Source: Monocercomonoides exilis (taxonomy: Eukaryota; Preaxostyla; Oxymonadida; Polymastigidae). Taken from it: a stretch of DNA of 64,000 nt. The stretch lies in the NCBI GenBank assembly GCA_001643675.2, contig LSRY02000033.1, positions 372,001 through 436,000 on the forward strand. Reading direction: 5' to 3'. Position numbers and translations under genes: made by a program. Positions 15,001-21,272 of the stretch are shown piece after piece (position 1 is the first letter of the stretch; each line of letters begins with the position of its first letter). The notes under the pieces are model-generated. The model searched no databases. It was not told where the DNA came from and was given only the letters and a program-made list of their open reading frames with translations.

Positions 15001-16960
15001 TTGCAGTAAGTGCTGTAAAGCTTGATTCAGTAATTGCTACTGCTCCGTATTTGGAGCCATCCTCTTTCTTCAAATATACTGCCCCAAAAATGGTTGAAAT
15101 TGTATCAAACTTACATTTAGTAATAGAAAGTTCAATTTCTTTTGTCGATTGAATATGAATCATGCCTGATTCACTTGCAGTGATAGATTCGAAGACAGAA
15201 TTTTGAATCTCAATTTTTGTAATTTCATTTGAAAATGCATTCTTAGCATTTGGTTCATCAATCAATTTGAACACTGAAGGAGCTTTAATATTCTTCACAT
15301 TAATGTCAAGTAGTTGATTGAAATTAATAGAAGAATATAAAAGGAAAGGAGATGCTCCAAATGTTAATAATTTCTCTTCTCCAAATGTACATTGAGAAAT
15401 TATAACAGTTCCCTTTGCGGCTTTTAATATTGGAACTGCTGTTATTGCATTATCAGCTGTTAAAATACATTCTTGTAAAGTTACTTTTGCATTAACATTA
15501 CCTGATTCTGTTATTCCACATCCTATCAACACTTCAGGCGATCCTGATGCGCTTTTGGATAACTTAATTTTTAATTTTTGAAACGCAACTTCCTTTGTAA
15601 TAACTGCAACCACTGCAGCGCTATTGTCCGTAATTCCTTTAATTCCATCAGCAAAAATCAAGATAGATTTTTCATTTGTTGTTGAAGTTCCAACAAATGT
15701 AATTGAGTTTTTGGATAAATCAGGGTCATCATTGCTAGCTGGATCTGCATCTTTTAATTCCATGCCTATCATATTTGCAGAAGTCAAAATTTTTACCATT
15801 CTAACTTGTGTTTGGTCAATAAAATGACTATCAAAAGCCTTTCCAAGAACTGAGCATGGATAATTCATCAAACCACAATGTTGAACTGTTTCCGGATTTA
15901 ATCCATTTGATGAAATATACAATTCAGGAAGCTTTGTTTTATGGAACACATAATACAAGTCTATGTCGTATTGATACGTAGCTCCTCCACATACAAAGAA
16001 TTGTCCATCAGCTTGTGAATCTTCCGTAATAAACTTTTGAAGATTTGTCTTTAAAGCGTTATCCGTAACATCATTCACTTTAAAATAAAAATTTTTTCCA
16101 ACTTGTGCAACATTTGCATCAAAGATATTTTTTTCTTTGTCAATTTTTATGTCGTTGCTGCTGATAGTAGAAAGAAATATGGCTCCTCCTTTCCCTTGGC
16201 ACGAGCATCTAGCAAAATTATTTGCATTGTCTCCATCAAAATAAACTTTTGTTGAAACATGATCACCATTAATTGCAATTGCACCTCCTTCGATTGAACT
16301 TGAAGTAATATCTTCGAAAGTTGATCCTTTAACATTAACTTGTATTCCTCCGTGAACGTTAATAGAAATTGCTGCCTTATTCTCTTCGATTGTAATTTTT
16401 TTAAATGAACAATCTTCAAATGTAATTTCTCCGATCAATCCAGTAAAACTTAATGGAGCTAATTTCAAAGTTTTTGAATTTACCGGTTCGATGGACATGG
16501 TTTTCGCAGTAAAAGATTTTCCCGAATGCTCTATAAAACGAAATGCATCCAAATTATCAGCAATATCAAATTCACTATTTTCCAGTGTCATAGAACTTCC
16601 AGCAAATGAAACAAGGCTTGCTGGCTTAAATCCACAAACATCATTAAATTGTGAAGGAACTGTGATCTTAATGTTGATAATCTTCAAAGCAGTTTGAGTA
16701 GTTACTGTGATTATTCCATTTTCCAATTTATCAACAGACAAATCAGCAGGAAATTTTAAATTTGCTTTTTGGTCTGTTGAAGATGTTATAGTAATTGTTC
16801 CAAAATTCCAAATGATATTGCTTTCTGCATTTGCCGATTCGTCAATCTTTAAAGATACTTCTCCTGTTGTTTTAAGCAGACCAACGGCTTTGGTCATGCT
16901 TTCACAAGGACTATTTTGAGTACACTGACCATCGTTTGCACCATCTTTAATATACGCTTC
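1..16960 (-). repeat. Nested super-repeats inside the giant surface protein (~4.68 kb / ~1,560 aa period)
   Basis: The cysteine signatures fall into four sequence classes that recur in fixed order. The class ending YCGP..YPC lies near 11190, 6510 and 1830; the class [VH]-x-V/I-S-x-D..G-D-x(3)-YCG..YPC near 13550, 8910 and 4220; a CGL/CGF class near 14610, 9950, 5280 and 560; and a class without the leading CG near 16920, 12300, 7570 and 2890. Same-class copies are about 4.65-4.72 kb apart. Neighbouring signatures alternate between about 353 and 410-447 residues. The array therefore holds about 3.6 super-repeats of four modules each. Same-class copies look diverged, not identical, so the expansion is old. 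Confidence 0.75.
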
Positions 16961-17020
16961 TACGCTATCTCCAGCAAATAAATAGTTGAAAAAAAGTGTC
17001 AATATGAACGCAACTGACAT
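1..17020 (-). CDS. Giant Pmp-like beta-helix repeat surface protein (5' part; runs off left edge)
   Basis: The frame is open from an ATG at 17018-17020 to the left edge with no stop: at least 5,673 residues, apparently without introns. The N-terminus (MSVAFILTLFFNYLFAG) is a typical signal peptide, so the protein should be secreted or surface-exposed. The body is a long run of beta-helix-like repeats with recurring GGA[IV]Y-type segments. About every 350-440 residues there is a cysteine signature, for example DDIYCGPQAYPCQS (near 6510) and DNYEYCGDVTYPCSS (near 8910). I count 15 such signatures, at about 16920, 15860, 14610, 13550, 12300, 11190, 9950, 8910, 7570, 6510, 5280, 4220, 2890, 1830 and 560. 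This resembles Pmp-like repeat proteins of anaerobic protists. No transmembrane or cytoplasmic part is in view; by analogy with the gene at 49786-57731 it may lie beyond the left edge. Function is unknown; adhesion or surface coat is inference. Confidence 0.85.
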   Translation of the reverse strand, partial: MSVAFILTLFFNYLFAGDSVEAYIKDGANDGQCTQNSPCESMTKAVGLLKTTGEVSLKIDESANAESNIIWNFGTITITSSTDQKANLKFPADLSVDKLENGIITVTTQTALKIINIKITVPSQFNDVCGFKPASLVSFAGSSMTLENSEFDIADNLDAFRFIEHSGKSFTAKTMSIEPVNSKTLKLAPLSFTGLIGEITFEDCSFKKITIEENKAAISINVHGGIQVNVKGSTFEDITSSSIEGGAIAINGDHVSTKVYFDGDNANNFARCSCQGKGGAIFLSTISSNDIKIDKEKNIFDANVAQVGKNFYFKVNDVTDNALKTNLQKFITEDSQADGQFFVCGGATYQYDIDLYYVFHKTKLPELYISSNGLNPETVQHCGLMNYPCSVLGKAFDSHFIDQTQVRMVKILTSANMIGMELKDADPASNDDPDLSKNSITFVGTSTTNEKSILIFADGIKGITDNSAAVVAVITKEVAFQKLKIKLSKSASGSPEVLIGCGITESGNVNAKVTLQECILTADNAITAVPILKAAKGTVIISQCTFGEEKLLTFGASPFLLYSSINFNQLLDINVKNIKAPSVFKLIDEPNAKNAFSNEITKIEIQNSVFESITASESGMIHIQSTKEIELSITKCKFDTISTIFGAVYLKKEDGSKYGAVAITESSFTALTATNEGGAIHFDATSSFTMNNVIFEKCGASYGGAIYYTIVDALTDTQPFKKVLFVDNFVADHTDKTKQGFDVCCMDTAKNLQGNPFDAESVTNAQKNWFYHQDKHEEWPKYGPLVREVDLDNEHGKDDDNCGFTETTRCKTIKIAMEKSFKFRPTVVSLLIGTYTHDDKTLSPAQGVSQTIRGASKSSIIQVILEEDSKSLFAIGDGCKFGLEKLTLMHMSTDKNNEKVSLMTVTNQEAIISLYDVAVKADNAHKNTGMLFNAALFSISDGSVTFDSVSVDKFYLRGFPVIQISDCKEIKFIKSSFSYCERDCSDGASVIEAKLVQLNSAITIDGCSFKNNTAKISSKGGAVYISADASSKVSILGKTTFTNCSCEKGRGGAIYMDLSSASTLKMEDTITFTTNKAALGSDMWIHANDLRPLITADKVPKVIGSVAAKLRMGDDTYTGDNGIDLSFFYTAFTKSNNVAVSSSDQGNDGYDYCGGNVYPCKTLSFIMNNRHNKNGEQIFTVINGANMESALTWSLAYKFTSVAGSRSVLSFPASLNVYEKDGEVMLIRNKITFDTISINIPNAFSSTCKPGMLLKGDTSANVVFNDVYISGGGLDMPFKFGVFSKGSVSFTLFKMNYQDGIQNNAISFDESPFIFEENAKITTMKDIKLDSISIKKGSLFELNGNSFTCNNLEAKSVTGTTAAVFYDKKGASTVSLSDCKFDECKSNGENAKGGAIGFEKSLTSLTIQNSEFTTCTTSKSGGAIYVSGITTTFNFNNIKFTTCKADENGGAVFVSEIPATSRFTDVTFSKCNAAKGGALYMTNINNDLTVVATMVFLSNEGATGVDVYIQKPAAIQQKWFASSWTTTKENSLIINENGNDNSFNWISYRRSTYKVNGMDGKDDPDKDGCKLEDETKDCKTIGRGVSILANNVKAVIQVVYMTKDGDKERYYEEKKPINDRIGGFILRPFEGPNKIKVRTNFVDKQTALFVISCAGGVTIENFDFTHYSSNRQNRDISLFDISGNGELNLVACDIHTEGQDHTPIKSFTTQVFSVTGGTLTLSDSKVSGFHLNGSPLIAGSRTTATTYNFRNTEFSNIHLRCSVSGEASVISIGSDSKVGNVQLNIDGCTFDECVSQESVKGGAICFISTSETHLLKITNTNNFHACEAQGVNSLGGAVYVEINKTSPNTELTGTFGTNANSASDGKTLFVKAPDLKTFVTEKMFTPAHLSNEMHQMVGLDTPYFKKYPVDLYSLFTEFTDTDIYVTTVNIGTTDPVDAIYCGPKTYPCKTFSHVIEKHLQVGQVTNVHIEQLKNHSLEKVLTISGRISFDPIDSKSSATIIINPLDVTSDDAAIVTIDAGSLKFDMIDFVFPKTITKKVCMYEPTSVFRIQENGHLTIQNSKFNFSSGSIMSMSLVKEINGNLDLDGVILNVSTTYSVPPFDLGGVSNIKNCKFLRGTFKLMEEGLIALRHDDDAKTGPMSAKCVIEDCTFSGMTSIGGTDKVPKGTAIYVEEKVNGLNIKTSTFANLNCTSESASKDGLGGAIYSKLCSSLSIEDCTFSQCTAGSNGGSIYMETTNNVDCLSIDRCVFESNIAKLGGGIYMLAKDASMLQKKVKSVFNKNVGSVHGDDVYLEDQGTSIGDENDKSPFIESISSNNEEKRLYYKNGANEGNKKMYIGNDVRNRLADPTQNGEGAECGLSGKTACKSIFVGVDVSLSWTPCTVTLAAQEFHNEDKTIIIGGKLITIEGKGATDTGSRIKTSFTTKNTYLFQINAGSLTTRGSIIYHDWEKAELLECGLFNVAAGELNVENCVITPTKGQPLSDKFKNTLFTVSAKLTMKDTTIEQFKMEHSSIITLQQTGASVALTSCAFMKISCCGGDQGSVISCRGTNGATYAVEINKCTFNESSSPDSKIGGVITYFGHSDASVFKIDRSTKFVRCGCDEDLGKGGAIYLQLSNWNNVNIQASSYSYTSAKYGSDIFIKSNDLRKVIIPSVIGSDVVPSTKNGTKMGEDDYTGDTPVDLYYYYSSFLKKEQVHISVADRGNDNYEYCGDVTYPCSSMKFIMNNRFAGAGEKVFLIINRADVETQLSWKYVEGVKFTRYSVEEATLEFKSDLRAAIKDNEAILNNGKMTFESIKLTFPDKFDDVCALARGSLITSDGASASLTLRDINMNHGSTGSEIGFVLLNIKSGSVLLDNVNVERTGIEGQLKFLTSPIIMKKAVKSHVFNNLIFSNIFVKETCLMGIDEMQFTITNSKFTSISSKDDSSVFSLTGTPSVYTISGCTFTGCVGQAKEGRGGAIGVKGAGGLTISKCEFSGCSVTGEDHNEEDKEESYGGAICVVQLTTTLSITDSTFTSCDALHKGGAIYLEKVPTGTKIENTVINVINHVGVTDLKGWGLYWVYANKVNTLLVTFKGLEDDQHYVHLFDNTKSLVESPFKDCYSDHKTGNVKLEVEGKEPEQKEHWMKYMRSIYNVDSKVENDDSCKAADAADAEACRHIHTAIDLIVGKVGTVTCKTGTYDEELTSFAYQDKSVSILGETKAENCILKTMYEKKSDEAFFHVSANMMFGISLFTITHNSSKEGNRETSLFTVDNLAKLTLTNIILDTEDVHQSSKSFTVSMFNVHGGDIELTSVSIRNFNLKYNPLISGNREGALALKLKNVNINNVNLRCSVQGDASIMSVISTDAQPVDLTVDSCTFTECTAQESAKGGAVSFISSSALSKLTLTNTISSSNCKAEGQNSRGGAFYIDVSVMPKLNVVGLKLTCNGNQASQGKTLFVKGIDLRNNIQKVFKEQIFSHNLNEMVGLDEKGVFTTVPVDLYSLYDHYSESNVYIYDKTVDQSIPNDDIYCGPQAYPCQSFSYGMEHLSGTGTIHLGKAHSFNVNSPYVFNNVITINSVDNDIKTSLSLIAKKTVENDEAGFFTVHSQLTVNYVTVKVPNSFTDVVCRFEPAAVFTVDNVNGILIMNHVQFSGDTIPIRLIKETKGDVQLTNVELQQVTCTLTPFVFFSKVKMTSCNYISVTVKDDQGLMLLKNDKDDQTINANVAISNCLFEKCICSGSSKENGKGAALCTEELVGALTISDCTFKSCSVNGSATNAADACGGALYLNKVAALKIIGSTFQECSSKMHAGAIYIIASSKADIVQCKFIKNSASNGGAFYFKSDSCATYAKNIKSIFESNTATNHGIDVYMKDEASVNSDVDSPFYDSLTNSVQENRVFYENGQVQAVKKTFISDDIRKRNANEASTYEGDDCGLAANKDCKTIKLAVDKSLEWCECTVNLVSNAFLNEHETIDIGAKQIMMQASSKNVVLHTIKNHENEHLSLLKVNKGQLTAKSFIIQHDTTEESNRKTKPFDLQDGTMIFDSITFQPDDKHSHKTKLEVSLFEVTKGHLNLISCTVKSFLSTSTPLFRLVGATAADERVINLEGTTFSSISRCGGDGGCIVDSQTIGNNKYSLTLKGCTFSEISSPGSSKGGVVTFTSGSAAQKFHIYGTTFTKCSCSENGKGGAFYISLGSSEFSIDAASRFTENKAKIGYDFFIECNDLRRVIVNEIVPKTLVPEPVTNAKVGIDKYTGEKPNELSYYYTTFKKQASVHVSVADKGRDGLTYCGDSLYPCETLKYIISDKFDMVGEQTFLIVTNVKVQNGIDWKFTEGVKFASSNGRASTRSLITFEGSLKGALGDDAAIMNRAKMTFDYVRIDYPNSFTDVCSLATGALISTDGATSSMIMKDVQFIHPGTDEITFAILNAKGGLLSIDSLEVVPTATSIAKFTYSPIKIHKEVNPQLLKSITCSFVTIVEESLFNLGERSYNFQSCSFNSITSTKKSSVFSISGANMEISIFDCKFSGCANTEKKGKGGAIYCEKTAKSLVINGGQFIGCGLGGEESIGGGALYLEGVTSKFELVNVQFSGSDISVGKRTDGVEGTRGGAMYWEQIPDGCTISSVTISQCKAHKGSGIYWEMTKPHNGDINIVFDNNKDPSENGKDVYLLDKLANKLTASPFLQSWTTVEDGYVYHEYKEEHVQEPHWIKKYRKSFIVDPKDGHDIGEEKCVTDNSEFRCKTIHKALTIIPTKVGIVECKKGSYIEEVTPFTFNDNTISIQGNGPKTDDNSTLYTVFETVQQSAFFAVSGTGKLTLSQFYLEHDSTKAANRETALFEVSNNGEITLQKMTISSDDEHVKVKGFTKSLFSVKGGSLSLDGIEIKGFNLYGVPLMEVNSASSRTISLKDSEFNNIQTDCNVNGESSIMTCVSTEEAPIFLTINKCTFTNCKSPQSNKGGAISYISQSTNGMLKLSGDLSFAGCDCSSSDGYGAGLYLDLSVMPSGGLTKDVTLKGTGKAKHGTCLFLKVSSLLDYVTEDVFGAGYFSKTHNVMVGLDSGNIFNVVPIDLYSLIENYVDDDIYVMSTNPRDDIWCGPEYYPCLTLPYAMTHGTANTVIHIESGKSFTLEQAYVFTKGLKIVSTKTDTPATIKCQQQANVGEDDGGYLTVSGSSLTIENIIIESPIKFSKGLCFDQAVAVFRINANGNLRLNKVKFSFESNTNIEIMAIIQSKGSSLTMTDCVVGGQTSSTFLQSVIEIGGTATLSKCEFTNIECKSNRGVLNLVREEDDINKPVCKIEQCKFTTCKCSSSLTGDDVEKKAAHGGAISVDSFYNTLDIIGGEFTHCEVTGTKAKGGAIYCHCRTRFSMTSVTVDSCSSSDEAGAVYIIPPTPTDSSLSIQLCKFKSNKASQKGGAFYMLAENAENDKSKIRSFFEGNTAPKGMDAYIEDTQADLPEDGESSPFYPSLTSTNDNNRVKYYGSSKEEHDRPKYIGMKDKVRNADQSKENEDDNCGLKNEVPCKSIKVAVEKSIDWTQGTVLLLSPVFDKEKETIEVKKQIVIEGKGTANTAIHTIFENEKSVMFSVLQNGEMSIKKATILHNSQEEKCRKSTLVNVNGGTCMIEDCMILPDDKHSKLSKFETSIFTVNGILVIQKSTIKSFITQGVPLISLNGINQQASIYESIVQDVTCCNGQEAAFICSHNENA

Positions 17021-17725
17021 GGGTATTGGTTAACTTTCTCAACTAAATAAAATAACCTTAATACAATACAAACACTTAAATAAATATGGGAACAGAAATT
17101 ATCATTTTTTGTTCATCTTTCAATTAAAATATTAAAAAAACACATATTATTGAAGTTTTTTCATTCTATTTACTCATTTGGATATATTCATATTTATTTT
17201 CAAGAAATCGAAATATTGATTTTCTTCAAAATTCTCAAAGCAATCGTTAAAAAATGTTTATTGCAAATTAAAAGTTTGTGAACCATGAAATAATACAATG
17301 ATGTGTTTATTGCATAAGTTGAAGAAACAAGTTAATGGTTGTGTTTTCTGTGCAGCGCAAAATCGTTTTCAAAATCATCAGAAACACCAAAATTTTCTTA
17401 AAATGAGAATTTTCACATTCAAAAAGAAAATAACTTTTGTTTTCATTAAAATTTAAACTTTTTGATATTGAAAATTTTTTCAGTAAAATATAAAATTTTT
17501 CAAAAATTGAAAACGCTCACAAGAAAATAATTTTAATTAAACATTGCTTCCTATTCAAAAGTGAAAAAATGATTTACACAAAATTTCAAGGGAGAGTGAA
17601 CAAAATTTTGTTCGGTTTTGATCAATTATTATTTAGAATGCAAAAATTATTGTTTCGTTTGAAAAAATTATTAATTCGTTCTCAAATTTTTTATTTAGAG
17701 AACAAATTTAAATTTTGTGAATATA
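17021..17725. other. AT-rich spacer upstream of the giant surface gene
   Basis: I see no gene here. The sequence is strongly AT-rich with A and T runs. It must hold the promoter of the minus-strand gene starting at 17020, but no clear promoter element can be singled out. Confidence 0.5.
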
Positions 17726-17777
17726 TAGGGTGGTCATTCAAAATTTGCGCAAATAATTAAAAATTGGAAAATAAAAA

Positions 17778-18714
17778 ATGAATTATCAAATAATTTTCGA
17801 TGTCGCAAAGTTTTGCACTTTGATCGGGAAGAATTCTTAACATATTAATGAAAAACTACAAATTGCATATGGTGAAAAATATCCGGATATCAGAGCGATT
17901 CATTCATGAAACATTAGAACTCAAAGGCTAGAAGGAATTGACATGAGGCACCATAATCACGGCATGCCATCTAATGAAGTGTCAGAAAAGAAAATTCAAC
18001 AAGCAGTGGAAGACAATCCTCCCATTTGCTCCAGAGCATTGGTGTGGCAGTTAAGGGTTGGAAAACAACAATTGTGAGGATTCTTCATGAGAAATGGGAT
18101 TTCCATTCTCACAAAATTAGGTTATGCTATGTTCCCTGAATGAGGATCAGAAAAATTTTTGTGTTCAAATTTGCATGCAATTCCTTGATAAATTGAAAGA
18201 CAAACAGAAAATGAATTTTGAATGGCTGATTTTCGGAGATGAGTCCTTTTTCAACAAAAAATGTATTTTCAAATGCAAATGGAGAAAAGGAAAGCTGAAG
18301 CGTCAATCTCCGCAAAGAACGCTTATTAAGAAAAGAAATCCACGTTCACAATTTTCATTTCTGTCCATGGGTTGTTTTTTCTTTATATTCTTCCAGAAAA
18401 ACCAAAAATGAATGCAGAATATTTCGTAAATTCGATTATAACGATTATTTATCAAATTAAAAATTGGACTTTCTTCCGTTTCTTCTGTGGATTATTTTGT
18501 TCATTTTGAAAATGCACGTCCGCACACACGGACAATGTCTAAAATCATTGCTGAGGAGAATCATTTGAATATTCTTCCGCATCCTTCTTATTCTCCTGAT
18601 GTTGCGCCATGTGATTTTTTCCTCTTCAGCTACATAAAGCAGGCTCTGAAAGGGAAAATTTTTTCTTATTCTGAAGAATTACACCAAAAATTATTCAAAA
18701 TCGAAAAATTTTAA
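17778..18714 (+). pseudogene. Degraded mariner (Tc1/mariner) transposase
   Basis: Several plus-strand frames together resemble a mariner transposase. An HTH-like stretch (KKIQQAVEDNPPICSRALVW, about 17990-18050) is followed by a DEDQK-type segment, then FEWLIFGDESFF (about 18215-18250, matching the first catalytic Asp region), and a C-terminal block with FENARPHT (18505-18530) and PHPSYSPDVAPCDFFLF (18580-18630), matching the second catalytic region and the D34D tail. The pieces lie in different frames with stops between them, and the usual Asp before NARPH is Glu, so it cannot make an active enzyme. A possible 5' terminal repeat starts near 17726 (tatagggtggtcattc), but I found no matching 3' end. 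Family assignment is confident; the exact element ends are not. Confidence 0.8.
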
Positions 18715-19520
18715 AACGAAATTTTAAAACTTTCAATCAAAATCGAATTTTTAATATTAAAAAACATATGTTTGCTATAGTTAATTCAACTGAAAAAAAA
18801 CACAGTAATTTTGTTTATGTGAATATCATCGGCAATGTTTGTTTTGTTTTTTCTGCAAATATAGAAGATCTCAAACCAAAATAAACTCAAAAATAAACTC
18901 CTCACAAAACTGTAGAAATTTGCTTCATTAAAAAAGAAATAGGTATTTTACCATTGAAAAAAAAATAATAAAAGAGCCAACACCGTTCTCATCATTCTTT
19001 TCAAAATTGGTTATAAAAACTATATTTTTCTTTGGGAAATTTTATGAGAAAAAGCGTGCTTTCAATTGAGATAAGTTTTAATTTTATCATTATTCTTCTC
19101 CAATTTGAATTACACAATTGTTCAAAAAGAAGCATAAGAAAATATTGAAAAAGCGATGAAAAATTATTGCAACAACAAGTTTTGTTTATATTTCTGCAAA
19201 AAACATTTTTTTTGACTTTCATTGATTTTTTTTCAATTTTTCGAAAATCAGAAAAATTTCGAACTTTCGACTTTGTTTGAAAGTTTATCGATTTCGATTG
19301 AAAGTTTTTCTATTTTGAATTATTTTTGATGAATAAATAGAAATAAGAAATATTTTTCATTTAAAATCTTCAGACATGATTATTCGTGCCTTTGAAAGTT
19401 GGATAAAGCGATTGGAATTATAGAAAACTCATAATGGTGAATATTCTTAAAATTGATTTTATTCACAATTATTTTTTTAACTAGATCAAATTTTTTTATA
19501 AATAATATTTAGGACCATAT
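18715..19520. other. AT-rich spacer, no gene seen
   Basis: Very AT-rich with frequent poly-A and poly-T runs. A 73-codon minus-strand ORF at 19001-19222 has no recognisable similarity and is probably chance. Confidence 0.5.
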
Positions 19521-19522
19521 TA

Positions 19523-19990
19523 GGGTCAGCTTTTTAATGGGACTTTTTCCTTAATTGGCACTTTTTTTGTTTTCGCATGCAAAATGTCGAGAAATGAGAA
19601 GTAGTTTTCAGCATTTTAAAAATCCTTTTTAACAAGTTTTATTCTATTTATTTGCAGTTTGTTTTTATATTTAAACTTATTACACATAGAGAAATTTCGT
19701 TTTTTTGTTAAATTTAAAAGGACTTTTTCTAGCTAACTGGGAATCGCTCAAGAAATTGGGGACATGTTTTATATTGCATTTGCTTCGAACTATTAATCTT
19801 TAAAATCTTTTTTTTTCACAAACACTTTTTTCTTGATTTTTTCGCATTTCAAATTTTCATCAGCATGCTAACGTAAAACTGTTTATTTCTTTATTAATAT
19901 AATGAAATGAAAAAAATAAAAATATGATATGAAAAACATATTCTTTAATAATGAAGTGTTGTAAAAACAAAACATTACTTTTTTCTATTT
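19523..19990 (+). repeat. Left arm of foldback element
   Basis: 468-bp arm starting GGGTCAGC; it pairs with 20065-20532 on the opposite strand. Confidence 0.85.
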
Positions 19991-20064
19991 GTCAAGAGCT
20001 TCACTTTGTTACAAAAACTTGATCATTGCACATTTTAAGTATGCGCAATTTGTCCGCTAAAGAT

Positions 20065-20532
20065 AAATAGAAAAAAGTAATGTTTTGTTTTTACAACACT
20101 TCATTATTAAAGAATATGTTTTTCATATCATATTTTTATTTTTTTCATTTCATTATATTAATAAAGAAATAAACAGTTTTACGTTAGCATGCTGATGAAA
20201 ATTTGAAATGCGAAAAAATCAAGAAAAAAGTGTTTGTGAAAAAAAAAGATTTTAAAGATTAATAGTTCGAAGCAAATGCAATATAAAACATGTCCCCAAT
20301 TTCTTGAGCGATTCCCAGTTAGCTAGAAAAAGTCCTTTTAAATTTAACAAAAAAACGAAATTTCTCTATGTGTAATAAGTTTAAATATAAAAACAAACTG
20401 CAAATAAATAGAATAAAACTTGTTAAAAAGGATTTTTAAAATGCTGAAAACTACTTCTCATTTCTCGACATTTTGCATGCGAAAACAAAAAAAGTGCCAA
20501 TTAAGGAAAAAGTCCCATTAAAAATCTGACCC
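20065..20532 (-). repeat. Right arm of foldback element
   Basis: 468-bp arm ending ATCTGACCC; reverse complement of 19523-19990. Confidence 0.85.
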
Positions 20533-20554
20533 TATAGATTACACAAAATACCGT

Positions 20555-20770
20555 TCACTGAACAAAAAACCGGACAAGATCGATTTCTCAATAACTGCAA
20601 AAGGAATTATTCTGACAATTTTCATTAAAATGCGCCTCATCAATGCAAACTTATTTGATATGCATGACTTTCAAAGAAACTTCATTTGCGTTCATAGAAA
20701 ATAATTATCGAAATGCAGGAGATTCTCAAAATCCAATTTCTCAGGGACATTAATAATTATTGATTCAGAG
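20555..20770 (+). repeat. Dispersed repeat, copy A
   Basis: Contains ccggacaagatcgatttctc followed by aataactgcaaaagga and then about 100 bases of weaker match. Related segments lie at 59600-59770 (plus) and 60010-60240 (minus). Conceptual translations share a PDKIDFxIT-like string, so the family could descend from a coding sequence or the end of a transposon; I cannot identify it. Confidence 0.5.
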
Positions 20771-21272
20771 CACATATAAAGCTGTTTTGAAAGTCTCGTA
20801 TAGGCATTTGCGACAAGGAAGAATAAAGCGATGCAAGTCGGTTGAATGACAAAACCAATGTCGAGTGTTTTGTTTTTTATTTTTAACCTTTTTATTTATT
20901 TTTTATTTTTTTGCATGATCGAACAATTAAATTTGACTTTTTCGAAAATCAATAATTTATAAGACGACATTCAAGACAACAATGACCCAAAAATGCAAAA
21001 ATTCGAGAGTAAAACTAGTTTTTAAACAATGGAAGATGAAACGAAAACACTCAATTGTAGCAATCAAACCAAAAGAAAAAAAGTGATTTTAATCCAAAAA
21101 CAATTGTCAGATCATTTAAAATATTTTATTTCACTTCAAACAATTAAAAAAAATCAAGTAAAGAAAATTGAAGCTATGCTGTTTGTTTTCATTTTATTCA
21201 ATCTGTTCATATATTTCTGTATCTTTAAATAATCTTTATTGAACGCTGCAAGTTGTCTGTAGCGAGGTTACT
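20771..21272. other. Spacer, no gene supported
   Basis: AT-rich. A plus-strand 67-codon ORF (21029-21232) begins with a Lys/Asn-rich part and ends in a hydrophobic stretch, but nothing beyond the open frame supports it as a gene. Confidence 0.4.

Larger units (their letters stand above)
19523..20532. mobile_element. 1,010-bp foldback (snapback) element with 468-bp inverted arms
   Basis: The left arm 19523-19990 and the right arm 20065-20532 are the same length and are reverse complements over essentially their whole length; a C/A difference 8 bases from the ends is one of the few mismatches seen. The loop (19991-20064, 74 bp) is not repeated. The termini are GGGTCAG...CTGACCC, with TA directly outside each end (19521-19522 and 20533-20534), as expected for a TA target-site duplication. 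No ORF of note is inside. This is a non-autonomous foldback/MITE-like element, plausibly mobilised by a Tc1/mariner-type transposase (inference from the TA flanks). The high arm identity suggests recent insertion or arm homogenisation. Confidence 0.85.

Noticed and set aside
21029-21232. 67-codon plus-strand ORF with a hydrophobic end
   Set aside because: No homology, no context and no splice or promoter evidence; AT-rich DNA readily gives such ORFs.
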